Assembly: GCA_017988355.1 (NCBI GenBank)
Contig: JAGNRX010000009.1
Span: 1 to 14,341, forward strand
From: Bacteroidales bacterium
GTDB lineage: Bacteria; Bacteroidota; Bacteroidia; Bacteroidales; P3
Length of the DNA stretch: 14,341 bases
Direction of reading: 5' to 3'
This document shows, piece by piece, positions 7,166 to 14,341 of the stretch. The translations under genes were made by a program, and so were the position numbers. The notes below the pieces were generated by a model. That model did not search any database. It was not told the DNA's origin and was given only the letters and a program-made list of their open reading frames with translations. Numbering within the stretch: position 1 is the stretch's first letter; the number at the start of each line of letters is the position of its first letter.

Positions 7166-8446
7166 CTACTGGTATTTTCTCTTAAAGAACCACATGTCTT
7201 TAGCCGAAAAAGATAAGCCTAAACGGAAATAATCTTCTTGAATTAAATTATTATCTGTCGTTCCTCTTTTTACATATTCAAAGCTTAGGTTTATGATTGT
7301 GTTAGATTTCTTTATTGGGAATCCAAATCCGCATGAGACTCCTAGTTCACTTATTCTTGTGTTATATAGTTCTAACATTCCGTTATCATAGAAAAAGCCA
7401 AAACGATAGATTGATTTCTTAAAGAAACTTCCATAAGCATCGGGTTTAAACTCTCCTCCCATTGAAACTCTAAAATTATTAACTAAGTTATTGTTTTGAT
7501 ACTCCTTTTGGAAAAGGAAATCAGACCATGTTTGGTATTTACCATCTATTCCTACAAAGAATTTATTTGGTCTTTCGTATGAGAAACCAAGCCCTATGGT
7601 TGAAGGATAGGTGATTGAATTATTGGTTCTTGTTTCTAATACTGAATCTTTTAAATATTCTAAACCTGCTGTTGTTGTAAAGGTATAGCTTGAAAGGATA
7701 TTCTCTGTTGGGAATTTAGAAAGGTAGTCATATACTATTCCAACTCCCAGTTTATCTCCGTTTTTAAGTGGTTGGAAGTATTGAACTCCTAAGCTTAAAT
7801 TAAATGCTCTTACGTGATAGTTGTTTTCAACTCTTGAAGAAAACATATATAAGGAGTCAGGGAATGATATTGTTGAGGCTTTGTAGTAGTTGCCAAAAAC
7901 ATATTCAAAATTAAGTCCAAAGGATAGATTCTTCACTGGCTCATAAGCAAATCCTAATGCAGCTTTATTTAATCCTCCATCAGCAGAATATGTTTCTCTG
8001 TATCTGCCAACATCAGGAGATACATCGTCTTTAATTGTTGTGAAATTAACAGAAGACATCGGCATTATTCCTAATGCAAATTTTAGTTTTTGACCTACTG
8101 GAAATCCAATTAGAATATGAGATAAATTTGTATTATTACCTGTTGATTTATATTGATTATCTTTAAGGGTCACCCATTCAGAATAAAATCCTATGTCGAA
8201 TACTAAAGATGATGTATCTATTCCTGAATAGGAAGCTGGATTCATATAGTTTATGGAATTGTTCCTTTGATAACCATAGCCAACTCCTCCCATAGCATTA
8301 TTGATTGAATTGTTAAAAGCATTTATATTTCCTATCCCGTAGCGAGAATAAGGAGAGCTAATAACATTTTGTGCTTTTGCAAAATTGGGAAATGATGCAA
8401 GTATTGCAACAAAAACTAATAGATAATTAATTCTTCTTTTAAGCAT
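7166..8446 (-). CDS. Outer-membrane beta-barrel protein (FadL/PorV-like)
   Basis: From the ATG at 8446 this is a 426-residue protein with a signal peptide (cleavage near AKA/Q, residues 25/26). A longer frame from a TTG at 8455 adds only three residues and I judge it less likely; with the ATG the gene overlaps the coaX stop by 8 bp, a common coupled arrangement. The mature N-terminus has SPYSRYGIG (31-39) and NNAMGGVGYG, a plug-like segment, then NPASYSGID and many alternating beta strands ending with YFRLGLSFSAKDMWFFKRKY. This is typical of the uncharacterised FadL-like barrel found beside coaX in many Bacteroidota. Ligand or client is unknown. Strong aromatic girdles and short turns support a barrel of roughly 14 strands, which I have not counted precisely. 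Confidence 0.85.
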   Translation of the reverse strand: MLKRRINYLLVFVAILASFPNFAKAQNVISSPYSRYGIGNINAFNNSINNAMGGVGYGYQRNNSINYMNPASYSGIDTSSLVFDIGFYSEWVTLKDNQYKSTGNNTNLSHILIGFPVGQKLKFALGIMPMSSVNFTTIKDDVSPDVGRYRETYSADGGLNKAALGFAYEPVKNLSFGLNFEYVFGNYYKASTISFPDSLYMFSSRVENNYHVRAFNLSLGVQYFQPLKNGDKLGVGIVYDYLSKFPTENILSSYTFTTTAGLEYLKDSVLETRTNNSITYPSTIGLGFSYERPNKFFVGIDGKYQTWSDFLFQKEYQNNNLVNNFRVSMGGEFKPDAYGSFFKKSIYRFGFFYDNGMLELYNTRISELGVSCGFGFPIKKSNTIINLSFEYVKRGTTDNNLIQEDYFRLGLSFSAKDMWFFKRKYQ

Positions 8447-9173
8447 TAGTGTCAAGTATAATATTTAAACCAAGAAGAACTAAGTGCTCTTCAAGTATTG
8501 TGTTTTCTTTAAAATAGGTTTGGAGATATCTAGCATCTCCACCTGTAAATAATATCTTTATATTTGGATAGGTTGAGCTATAATGCCCAATAAACCCTTT
8601 TAATTCCATTATCGTTCCATTTAATACTCCTGATTTAATTGAACCTTGAGTATTAGCTCCTATTATATCTTCTTTTTGAAATTTATCATTTATTAACGGC
8701 AAAGATTCAGTAAAAGTATTTAATGACTTATATTTCATATTAATCCCTGGAGATATTGATCCTCCGTAATAATTGTTTTCCTTATCTATAAAATCAATTG
8801 TTATGCAAGTTCCTGAATCAATAACTAAACAATCGTCTTCTGAAAACAAACTCTTAGCTCCAATAACCCCTGCCAATCTATCCTTTCCCAAAGTTTTTGG
8901 AGAAAGATAATGATTTGTGATTGGAAAAGATAAGTCTTCATTCATATAGACAAGCTTAGTCTTTTGTTTTAAATACTCTATTATATCTCTTTTCTCATTA
9001 TCATTATCGGCTACTGAAGAATAAATAGATTTTCTTATAGTTGGAAACCTATCGATTATGTTTTTGATATCATTAAGAGAAATCGTTCCGTATGATTCAA
9101 CAAGGAACAATGTTCTTGATGAAAAAACAGCAACCTTAGCTCTCGTATTACCTATATCAATCACTAATCTCAT
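8439..9173 (-). CDS. coaX: Type III pantothenate kinase
   Basis: This 244-residue enzyme of the ASKHA fold phosphorylates pantothenate with ATP in the first step of coenzyme A synthesis. Motifs in order are DIGNTRAKVAVF (6-17, phosphate-binding loop), TLGKDRLAGVIGA (94-106, pantothenate-side loop), VIDSGTCITIDFID (117-130, with D119 as the expected catalytic base), GGSISPGINMKYKSL (137-151) and TGGDARYL (210-217). Length fits the family (about 240-260). Unlike type I and II enzymes, this class is typically insensitive to CoA feedback and has a monovalent-cation requirement (family knowledge). ATG at 9173 lies 6 bp after the stop of the upstream unknown gene, and its end overlaps the outer-membrane barrel gene. 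Confidence 0.96.
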   Translation of the reverse strand: MRLVIDIGNTRAKVAVFSSRTLFLVESYGTISLNDIKNIIDRFPTIRKSIYSSVADNDNEKRDIIEYLKQKTKLVYMNEDLSFPITNHYLSPKTLGKDRLAGVIGAKSLFSEDDCLVIDSGTCITIDFIDKENNYYGGSISPGINMKYKSLNTFTESLPLINDKFQKEDIIGANTQGSIKSGVLNGTIMELKGFIGHYSSTYPNIKILFTGGDARYLQTYFKENTILEEHLVLLGLNIILDTNA

Positions 9174-9179
9174 TAAAAG

Positions 9180-9953
9180 TTATTCTTGTATTATTTCTAT
9201 AGAGTTAATTTCTTCTTTATTCTGGTCAATATCTTTATTCTCTCTATTTATTGAATTATTCTTTTGAAGCCCTTCTAAAGGTAGATTGAACTTTGCATTA
9301 AGTTCGTTGAAGTTTTTATACTTAATATATTCCTCCCTATCCATCCAACAATCATCAATATCAAGTGGATTATGTTGTCCATCAAAAATAGAATAGGTTT
9401 TCTTTATTATATCATTATTTTCATTAAAGAAATACTCTGAAAGCTCAAAAGCAACTTCAGCACAAACTGATTTAAAGGTGCTATAATGCCTGATGAACAT
9501 TACTCCATTTCCGTTTTCATCAAATATATTCTCGTATATATAATCCCAAGCCTGATTTTCATTTAATATCATCTCTCTTACATACATAACCTTGTCTGTG
9601 TTTGGATGAAAAATAACTTCAAACTTCCTATCAATATTCAATTTATTAATTCCGTCAATAATTGGTAAGATTTCACTCTCACCCATTATCCTTGAAAAAT
9701 GATAAACCAAACTATCTTTGTCTCTTAAAATATTAATGTAGCTTAGCAATTCTTCAGAGAACTTTACCGACTTCTTACTAAAATCATCCTTAACATCAAT
9801 TTCCATTGACTCTTCATCTTCTTCAACCTCATCTAATCCCAATTCTGTATCAACCAAATAATCATTATTATTATTACTGACTGAATCTATCTCTTGAGAG
9901 AAGGCATTGATAGAACATAAAAATAAAAGAACAAGTAGAACCCTAATCTTCAT
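9180..9953 (-). CDS. Exported protein of unknown function
   Basis: I do not recognise this protein. The ATG at 9953 gives 257 residues starting with a good Sec signal peptide (MKIRVLLVLLFLCSINAFSQ, cleavage near residue 19/20), and AGAAAGG a few bases upstream may serve as a ribosome-binding site. A longer frame from a TTG at 10004 adds 17 residues that spoil the signal peptide and would overlap the peptidase gene. After the signal come a short asparagine run (27-30) and an acidic stretch (DEVEEDEESMEIDVKDD, 41-57), then a mixed alpha/beta region (about 60-215) containing FEVIFHPNTDKVMYVREMIL, where Asn/Asp-rich turns occur, and FDENGNG (144-150). The tail (232-257) is polar and rich in Asn, Lys and Glu. 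Two cysteines remain after the signal (164, 202). It lies 43 bp after the peptidase and 6 bp before coaX. Confidence 0.75.
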   Translation of the reverse strand: MKIRVLLVLLFLCSINAFSQEIDSVSNNNNDYLVDTELGLDEVEEDEESMEIDVKDDFSKKSVKFSEELLSYINILRDKDSLVYHFSRIMGESEILPIIDGINKLNIDRKFEVIFHPNTDKVMYVREMILNENQAWDYIYENIFDENGNGVMFIRHYSTFKSVCAEVAFELSEYFFNENNDIIKKTYSIFDGQHNPLDIDDCWMDREEYIKYKNFNELNAKFNLPLEGLQKNNSINRENKDIDQNKEEINSIEIIQE

Positions 9954-9996
9954 AATAACCCTTTCTGATATAGTAAATGTAGAATAAAATATAGTA

Positions 9997-11376
9997 TTAA
10001 TCAATGTCTTCTTTAAACATTGGATCCCATGGTGGGAGCATTGTAGGTGTTTGATTTAATATGCTAAGTATTTTTGAAGGAACGTATTTTCTATCAACAA
10101 CCAAGCGGAACATATATTCATTAAACCACTCATCAGTAATAATCAAATGACCTTGAAATCCAGCTGAAGGACCCCAGCTATTTTCAACTAACCATTTATT
10201 AGCTTTGTTTTCTTTGTTTAAATCAACAGCACAAAGGGTCATAGCGTGAGATGAACCACTTGCAAGAGTTTGAATTCTTTGAGATTTATCCATTGAGAAA
10301 CTTGTACCCATCAAAGAAGCATAGTCGTAATTGTTTACATCCAATAAACCTTTTGATCCATTATAGAACTTCCCAACATCACAAGAGAAATACATCATTA
10401 TTGAGTCTTTAATGGAAGCAATAGCCATTTCTTTAATATCCTCTACTGGCAAATTAATATATCTCCAATTGAAACCATCAGCAACATGTCGGTCATTCTC
10501 AATCTCATAAAGTTTATTGTAAGGGCGAGTTGGATCATTCATAAGCATAACATAGGTCTTAGTTAAGTCCTTTCCAATAAATTTATCATAGAAAGATTTA
10601 GGAGTATATTTATCTGTTGAGATTTCCTTACCAGAAGCATTACGAAGCGTATAAGTAAATTCAGTTACAGGCTCACCATAAGCAAGAACTAACATTCTGT
10701 ATATTGTAGAAAGCATATTAACCTTCTTAGCATCTAAGTCTTTTGCAGTAGAACCTCTTAGCTCCAAAGCATATTCCTTTAGTTTAAGCGTTATTAGGGT
10801 AGATATTGTTCTTGTATTTTCTGAATTATAGGTTTCAGGCTGAACACTTGAAGGAACAAGACCATATTTCATAACTAAATCACTTACTCCAGTAAATTGT
10901 CCACCATCTGAAAGCACATTATTTAATAGCCAATTATTATGTTTGCTGTCTAAGGGTTCATCTTTATGTTTGATGATAAGAGAAAGGAAGAGGTTTGACT
11001 TTTCTAATTGGTCATAGAAGAACAAATGATTGTGAGAGAAATTAAATTCACCTAAATTATATTTAGCAATCATTTCTGCCCTAAGCACATTGAAGCCGCT
11101 AAACATCCAACATCTTCCTGATGATTTTTGATCAGAAACTCCCTTTGTCTTAACTCTATTAGAGAAATAAGTGTCGTAATTTGCTTGGTTATCATAGCTA
11201 ATAACCAATTTATCAATTGAATTGCTTGTAATTGCATTTTGCAAAGCCTTATCTTGAGCTGTGAAATTATTCGCTTTCTTAATCTTTTCAAGCATTTGAG
11301 GATTAATCCCATCATTTTGAGAAAAAGCCATAAAGCTTAGTAAACAAGCAAGCGATAATACTATAATTTTTTTCAT
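9997..11376 (-). CDS. Secreted C1-family (bleomycin hydrolase-type) aminopeptidase
   Basis: This 459-residue papain-fold cysteine peptidase belongs to family C1B (PepC/bleomycin hydrolase), which forms hexameric self-compartmentalised aminopeptidases in characterised members. Catalytic signatures are intact: Q83 (oxyanion) and C89 in DQKSSGRCWMFSG, H377 in GSSHAMTLCAV and N399 in VENSWG. The C-terminal end LPPWDPMF resembles the family tail that reaches into the active site. Unlike cytosolic PepC, it has an N-terminal signal peptide (MKKIIVLSLACLLSFMAFSQ, cleavage near 19/20), so it should act in the periplasm or outside, probably trimming peptides for nutrition. Such exported members are known in Bacteroidales. 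It lies 24 bp after purL, co-directional. Confidence 0.93.
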   Translation of the reverse strand: MKKIIVLSLACLLSFMAFSQNDGINPQMLEKIKKANNFTAQDKALQNAITSNSIDKLVISYDNQANYDTYFSNRVKTKGVSDQKSSGRCWMFSGFNVLRAEMIAKYNLGEFNFSHNHLFFYDQLEKSNLFLSLIIKHKDEPLDSKHNNWLLNNVLSDGGQFTGVSDLVMKYGLVPSSVQPETYNSENTRTISTLITLKLKEYALELRGSTAKDLDAKKVNMLSTIYRMLVLAYGEPVTEFTYTLRNASGKEISTDKYTPKSFYDKFIGKDLTKTYVMLMNDPTRPYNKLYEIENDRHVADGFNWRYINLPVEDIKEMAIASIKDSIMMYFSCDVGKFYNGSKGLLDVNNYDYASLMGTSFSMDKSQRIQTLASGSSHAMTLCAVDLNKENKANKWLVENSWGPSAGFQGHLIITDEWFNEYMFRLVVDRKYVPSKILSILNQTPTMLPPWDPMFKEDID

Positions 11377-11400
11377 CTTCTATTCTTTTTTTATTCTTTC

Positions 11401-13635
11401 TTATTTTTCCATTCTACTTGGAAAACAAGCTTCATATTTAACCTTATAATCTTTAATGTTTCCGAAATCTTCGTCATCAATAATTATTTCTCCCTTAGTC
11501 ACTACACCAACTGCACAACAAGGAACTCCTGTCAAACGAATCATATCTAAGAAAGCATCTTCTTTTTCTGGGTCAATAGTAACTACTACTCTTCCTTGTG
11601 CTTCTCCAAATAGATATGAATCAAGACGAACCTCACTATCAGTTAAGATATCGAAGCCATAATTATTTGGCATTCCAGATTCTATTAGGGTTGTAAATAG
11701 ACCTCCGTCACTAACATCGTGAGCTGAGGCAATAAGTCCTTCAAGAATTAATCCATTTAATGTATGGTGAAGATTATATTCTTCTTCTATATCAAAATAT
11801 GGAGCTGGTGAAAGCTTAATTCCTTTGTATGAATATAAGTATTCTGAGCAATTAATATCATCAACAACATGTCCTAAAAGATAAATAGTTTGACCAACTT
11901 CTTTAAAATCTAAAGTAGTTTGAAGTTTCTTCTCAACAACACCAATCATTCCAATTACTGGAGTTGGGAAAACAGATTCAACCACACCATTCATTGAAGC
12001 TTGGTTATAGAAACTAACATTTCCTCCTGTTACTGGAGTATTAAATCTCCTACAAGCTATGCCCATACCTTTTATTGCATTTTCAAACTGCCAATAGGTT
12101 TCAGGATTATATGGGTTTCCGAAATTACAACAATTAGTAACTGCTAATGGCTCTCCACCAGAACAAACAATGTTTCTGGCAGCTTCAGCAACCGCAATTT
12201 GAGCTCCTATTTCAGGATTAGCATGAACATAACGACCATTACAGTCTGTTGTCATTGCAATTGCAGTTTCAGTTCCTTTAATATTAACTACTGCTGAGTC
12301 CGAAGGACGGTTTGTTGACATATTACGAGTTCCTACCATAGAATCGTATTGCTCATAAACCCATCTTTTTGAAGCAATGTTTGGATGTCCAATAAGGAAG
12401 TGACCTATTTTTTTACACTCTTCTAAGTCTGGATCACAAACATCATCAACATTAAACTTAAATGTTTCAGCAAAATATGCAGGTTCTTTTGATTCTCTAT
12501 CATATTGAGGAGCTCCTCCACCCAAAACAAGGGTTGAAGCAGGAACATCAGCAACTAATTCATTATTCCAATAGAAATTTAATCTATCTCCATCAGTTAC
12601 TTCACCAATATGAGCACAGTTTAAATCCCATTTCTTAAATATATCTTCAACTATTTGTTCTTGTCCTTTCTTAACACAAACCAGCATTCTTTCTTGACTT
12701 TCTGAAAGCAAGATTTCCCATGGTTCGATATTCTTTTGACGAAGTGGAACCCTGTCTAAATGAATATCCATACCACAAACACCTCTTTCACTCATCTCAC
12801 TGGTTGAGCAGATAATGCCTGCTGCTCCCATATCCTGCATTCCTATTATTGCACCACTCTTGCCTAATTCAAGGCTAGCCTCTAATAATAGTTTTTCTTG
12901 GAATGGGTCACCCACTTGAATTGAAGGAATGTCGTCTGCTGAGTTTTCTGTTATGTCAGCTGAAGCAAAACTTGTTCCATGAATTCCATCCTTACCTGTG
13001 GAAGAACCAACTATGTAGATAGGGTTTCCTTTTCCGGTAGCAATTGCAGAAATCAAATCATCCTTCTTCATAATCCCAACACTCATCGCATTTACTAAAG
13101 GATTATTCTCATAACATGGATCAAAAAACACTTCTCCTCCAACAACTGGAACTCCAAAAGCATTTCCATAATCACCAATCCCTTTTGTAACTCCTTTTAG
13201 TAGCCATTGGGTGTGAGGATTATCTATATCTCCAAAACGAAGTGAATTCAATTGAGCAATAGGACGAGCTCCCATTGTGAATATATCTCTATTTATTCCA
13301 CCAACTCCTGTTGCAGCACCTTGATAAGGCTCAACCGCAGAAGGGTGGTTATGTGACTCTATCTTAAAAACGCAAGCAAGTCCATTACCAATATAAACCA
13401 TACCTGCATTTTCTTCGCCAGCCTTAACCATTAGCTGTTCTCCATCTCGGGGTAGGGTCTTTATTAGTTTAATCGAATTCTTATATGAAGCGTGTTCACT
13501 CCACATAACTGAATAAATACTTAACTCTGTGAAATTAGGAGTGCGTCCAAGGATGCCACAAATTTGTTCATACTCTTCTGGCAATAGCCCTAATTCTTTA
13601 GCAGTTGCAACGTTAACGGATTGATTCTTTATCAT
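11401..13635 (-). CDS. purL: Phosphoribosylformylglycinamidine synthase, small-form PurL
   Basis: This 744-residue enzyme catalyses ATP-dependent amidation of FGAR to FGAM in purine synthesis. The length and lack of an N-terminal PurS-like domain and C-terminal glutaminase domain mark it as the small form, which works with separate PurS and PurQ subunits. Visible motifs are WSEHASYKNS (45-54, with H48), KIESHNHPSAVEPYQGAATG (91-110), GGINRDIFTMGARPIA (112-127) and MQDMGAAGIICSTSEMSERG in the first half. The second half repeats the AIR-synthase-like fold (MTTDCNGRYVHANPEIGAQ, TGGNVSFYNQ, AHDVSDGGL). ATG at 13635, which is in the usual place upstream of the first conserved helix. It is the first gene of the minus-strand run and has a promoter-like box 24-31 bp upstream. 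No purS or purQ is visible here. Confidence 0.96.
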   Translation of the reverse strand: MIKNQSVNVATAKELGLLPEEYEQICGILGRTPNFTELSIYSVMWSEHASYKNSIKLIKTLPRDGEQLMVKAGEENAGMVYIGNGLACVFKIESHNHPSAVEPYQGAATGVGGINRDIFTMGARPIAQLNSLRFGDIDNPHTQWLLKGVTKGIGDYGNAFGVPVVGGEVFFDPCYENNPLVNAMSVGIMKKDDLISAIATGKGNPIYIVGSSTGKDGIHGTSFASADITENSADDIPSIQVGDPFQEKLLLEASLELGKSGAIIGMQDMGAAGIICSTSEMSERGVCGMDIHLDRVPLRQKNIEPWEILLSESQERMLVCVKKGQEQIVEDIFKKWDLNCAHIGEVTDGDRLNFYWNNELVADVPASTLVLGGGAPQYDRESKEPAYFAETFKFNVDDVCDPDLEECKKIGHFLIGHPNIASKRWVYEQYDSMVGTRNMSTNRPSDSAVVNIKGTETAIAMTTDCNGRYVHANPEIGAQIAVAEAARNIVCSGGEPLAVTNCCNFGNPYNPETYWQFENAIKGMGIACRRFNTPVTGGNVSFYNQASMNGVVESVFPTPVIGMIGVVEKKLQTTLDFKEVGQTIYLLGHVVDDINCSEYLYSYKGIKLSPAPYFDIEEEYNLHHTLNGLILEGLIASAHDVSDGGLFTTLIESGMPNNYGFDILTDSEVRLDSYLFGEAQGRVVVTIDPEKEDAFLDMIRLTGVPCCAVGVVTKGEIIIDDEDFGNIKDYKVKYEACFPSRMEK

Positions 13636-13658
13636 AGAAACTTAATATTTTTAAAGTG

Positions 13659-13666
13659 CAAAGTTA
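13659..13666 (-). promoter_or_regulatory. -7 box (TAACTTTG) of purL promoter
   Basis: On the minus strand this reads TAACTTTG, a full match to the Bacteroidota -7 consensus TAnnTTTG. It lies 24-31 bp upstream of the purL ATG, so the leader would be only about 15-20 nt. A TTTG for the -33 element lies at 13690-13693, a 23-nt spacer, at the long end of the accepted range. It is the only convincing minus-strand box directly upstream of a gene in this window, so it may drive purL and much of the run downstream. Confidence 0.55.
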
Positions 13667-13729
13667 GTAAATTCAGCTCAAAAGCCTAACAAAAAACCTT
13701 CTATTTTACATTAATTAGAAAAACAATGA

Positions 13730-13737
13730 TAATTTTG
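13730..13737 (+). promoter_or_regulatory. -7 box (TAATTTTG) of GSCFA-gene promoter
   Basis: TAATTTTG fits TAnnTTTG and lies 68 bp before the ATG of the GSCFA-family gene, giving a leader of about 60 nt. No clear TTG or TTTG -33 element stands 19-23 nt upstream (only TTTTAC near 13704). The AT-rich leader also has a short inverted repeat, TTTAAT-CAA-ATTAAA at 13756-13770, of uncertain meaning. Base composition makes chance matches likely, so this is a moderate call. Confidence 0.4.
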
Positions 13738-13805
13738 CAACGATTAGAACGTAATTTTAATCAAATTAAATTCTTTGGATAAAACGATTTTAATAATATG
13801 ATGTT

Positions 13806-14341
13806 ATGATTCTTAGAACAGAAATAAGTCCTAAAAAAACTCTTAATCCCATTTCTCACTCCGAATCCATTGGTTTGATTGGCTCCTGCTTTACTCAGTC
13901 AATTGGAAATAAGCTTAATCAAACTGGCTTTGCAACCGATATTAATCCATTTGGAATAATATATAACCCAATCACAATTTCAGAATGTCTTGAAAGCATT
14001 TCCACAAAGAAATTTCTAAAAGATGAAGACTTAGTTTTTACAGGAGATTTCTTTAAATCCTATTCCCATCATGGGGATTTTAAATCTGAGAACGAAGAAG
14101 GACTTTTAGGAATAATTAATCAAAGAATTGAAGAAAGCAATAAGTTTATCAAGGACGCAAAATGCCTAATCCTAACTCTTGGCTCTGCTTGGGTTTATCT
14201 GCATAATGACACAAATAGAATAATGGGCAACTGCCATAAAATGAATGCTAACCTGTTCACAAAAAAACTACTATCTATTTCTGAGATTTCTGAAAGTCTG
14301 AAAAATAGTATAAACTTATTTTTTAATAATAATAAGAACGA
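13806..14341 (+). CDS. GSCFA-domain protein (partial, right edge)
   Basis: The reading frame from the ATG at 13806 is open to the window end (178 codons) and is truncated by the edge, not broken. An in-frame TAA at 13794-13796 leaves this as the only usable ATG. The family motif GSCFTQSIG (26-34) stands where the name-giving GSCFA sequence occurs, followed by DINPFGIIYNP, SYSHHGDF, LTLGSAWVYL and GNCHKMNANLF, which match the family in order. GSCFA proteins resemble SGNH/GDSL hydrolases; the GSCF serine would be the nucleophile and the NCHK histidine region could be part of the active site, but the substrate is unknown and I infer only a hydrolase or esterase-like role. No signal peptide is seen, so it is probably cytosolic. 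It diverges from purL across 170 bp. Confidence 0.9.
   Translation, partial: MILRTEISPKKTLNPISHSESIGLIGSCFTQSIGNKLNQTGFATDINPFGIIYNPITISECLESISTKKFLKDEDLVFTGDFFKSYSHHGDFKSENEEGLLGIINQRIEESNKFIKDAKCLILTLGSAWVYLHNDTNRIMGNCHKMNANLFTKKLLSISEISESLKNSINLFFNNNKN

Noticed and set aside
7166..8455. TTG start at 8455 for the outer-membrane barrel gene
   Set aside because: It adds only three residues before an ATG at 8446 that begins a normal signal peptide and gives the common 8-bp overlap with coaX.
9863..9878. ATT/AAT triplet run in the unknown exported protein gene
   Set aside because: It encodes a short asparagine run in a linker after the signal peptide; too short to suggest phase variation, and a triplet repeat would not shift the frame.
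9954..10004. TTG-initiated extension of the unknown exported protein
   Set aside because: The 17 extra residues precede and disrupt a good signal peptide that begins at the ATG at 9953, which also has a purine-rich stretch upstream.
11070..11315. 81-codon minus-strand frame within the peptidase gene
   Set aside because: It lies in an alternative frame across the region encoding the signal peptide to active-site Cys, which is plainly coding in the main frame.
13756..13770. Inverted repeat TTTAAT-CAA-ATTAAA as operator or terminator
   Set aside because: Six-base arms made only of A and T are expected by chance in DNA this AT-rich, and no T-run or second copy supports a function.
1..14341. Mobile element, prophage, defence or toxin-antitoxin system
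   Set aside because: No transposase, integrase, nuclease, methylase or small paired genes are present, and every gene has a housekeeping or envelope-type signature or an ordinary exported profile.

Overview
The window is AT-rich bacterial DNA from a member of the Bacteroidota, most likely the order Bacteroidales. The reasons are the gene content (type III pantothenate kinase, FadL-like outer-membrane protein, TPR protein and LptC in a row; a GldB-like lipoprotein; a GSCFA-domain protein), the lack of clear Shine-Dalgarno sequences, and promoter boxes of the Bacteroidota TAnnTTTG type. Order and family cannot be fixed from this stretch alone.

Twelve genes lie head to tail on the minus strand (13635 down to 124). 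Gaps are at most about 55 bp and three neighbouring pairs overlap. In transcription order they are purL (purine synthesis), a secreted papain-fold aminopeptidase, an unknown exported protein, coaX (CoA synthesis), an outer-membrane beta-barrel protein, a secreted TPR protein, lptC (LPS export), a DUF3298-type lipoprotein, a GldB-like lipoprotein, an LtaS-like sulfatase-fold membrane enzyme, a diacylglycerol kinase-like lipid kinase, and a SUI1/YciH-family protein. The only convincing promoter-like box for this strand lies just upstream of purL, so much of the run may be one long transcript, although internal promoters cannot be excluded.

On the plus strand a GSCFA-family gene starts at 13806, diverges from purL and runs off the right edge. 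The 170-bp divergent region holds one TAnnTTTG-type box for each direction. The left 123 bp hold no gene. They contain the end of a 22-bp tandem array of palindromic units and a TAnnTTTG-type box pointing left out of the window.

The central theme is the cell envelope: lipopolysaccharide export, an outer-membrane barrel, surface or periplasmic lipoproteins, and a possible headgroup-transferase plus lipid-kinase pair. Housekeeping genes (purL, coaX, SUI1) are interspersed. There is no mobile element, phage, CRISPR array, toxin-antitoxin or defence system here. The parts most worth a second look are the repeat array at the left edge, the 74-bp overlap of two coding regions at 395-468, and the coupled LtaS-like/lipid-kinase pair.
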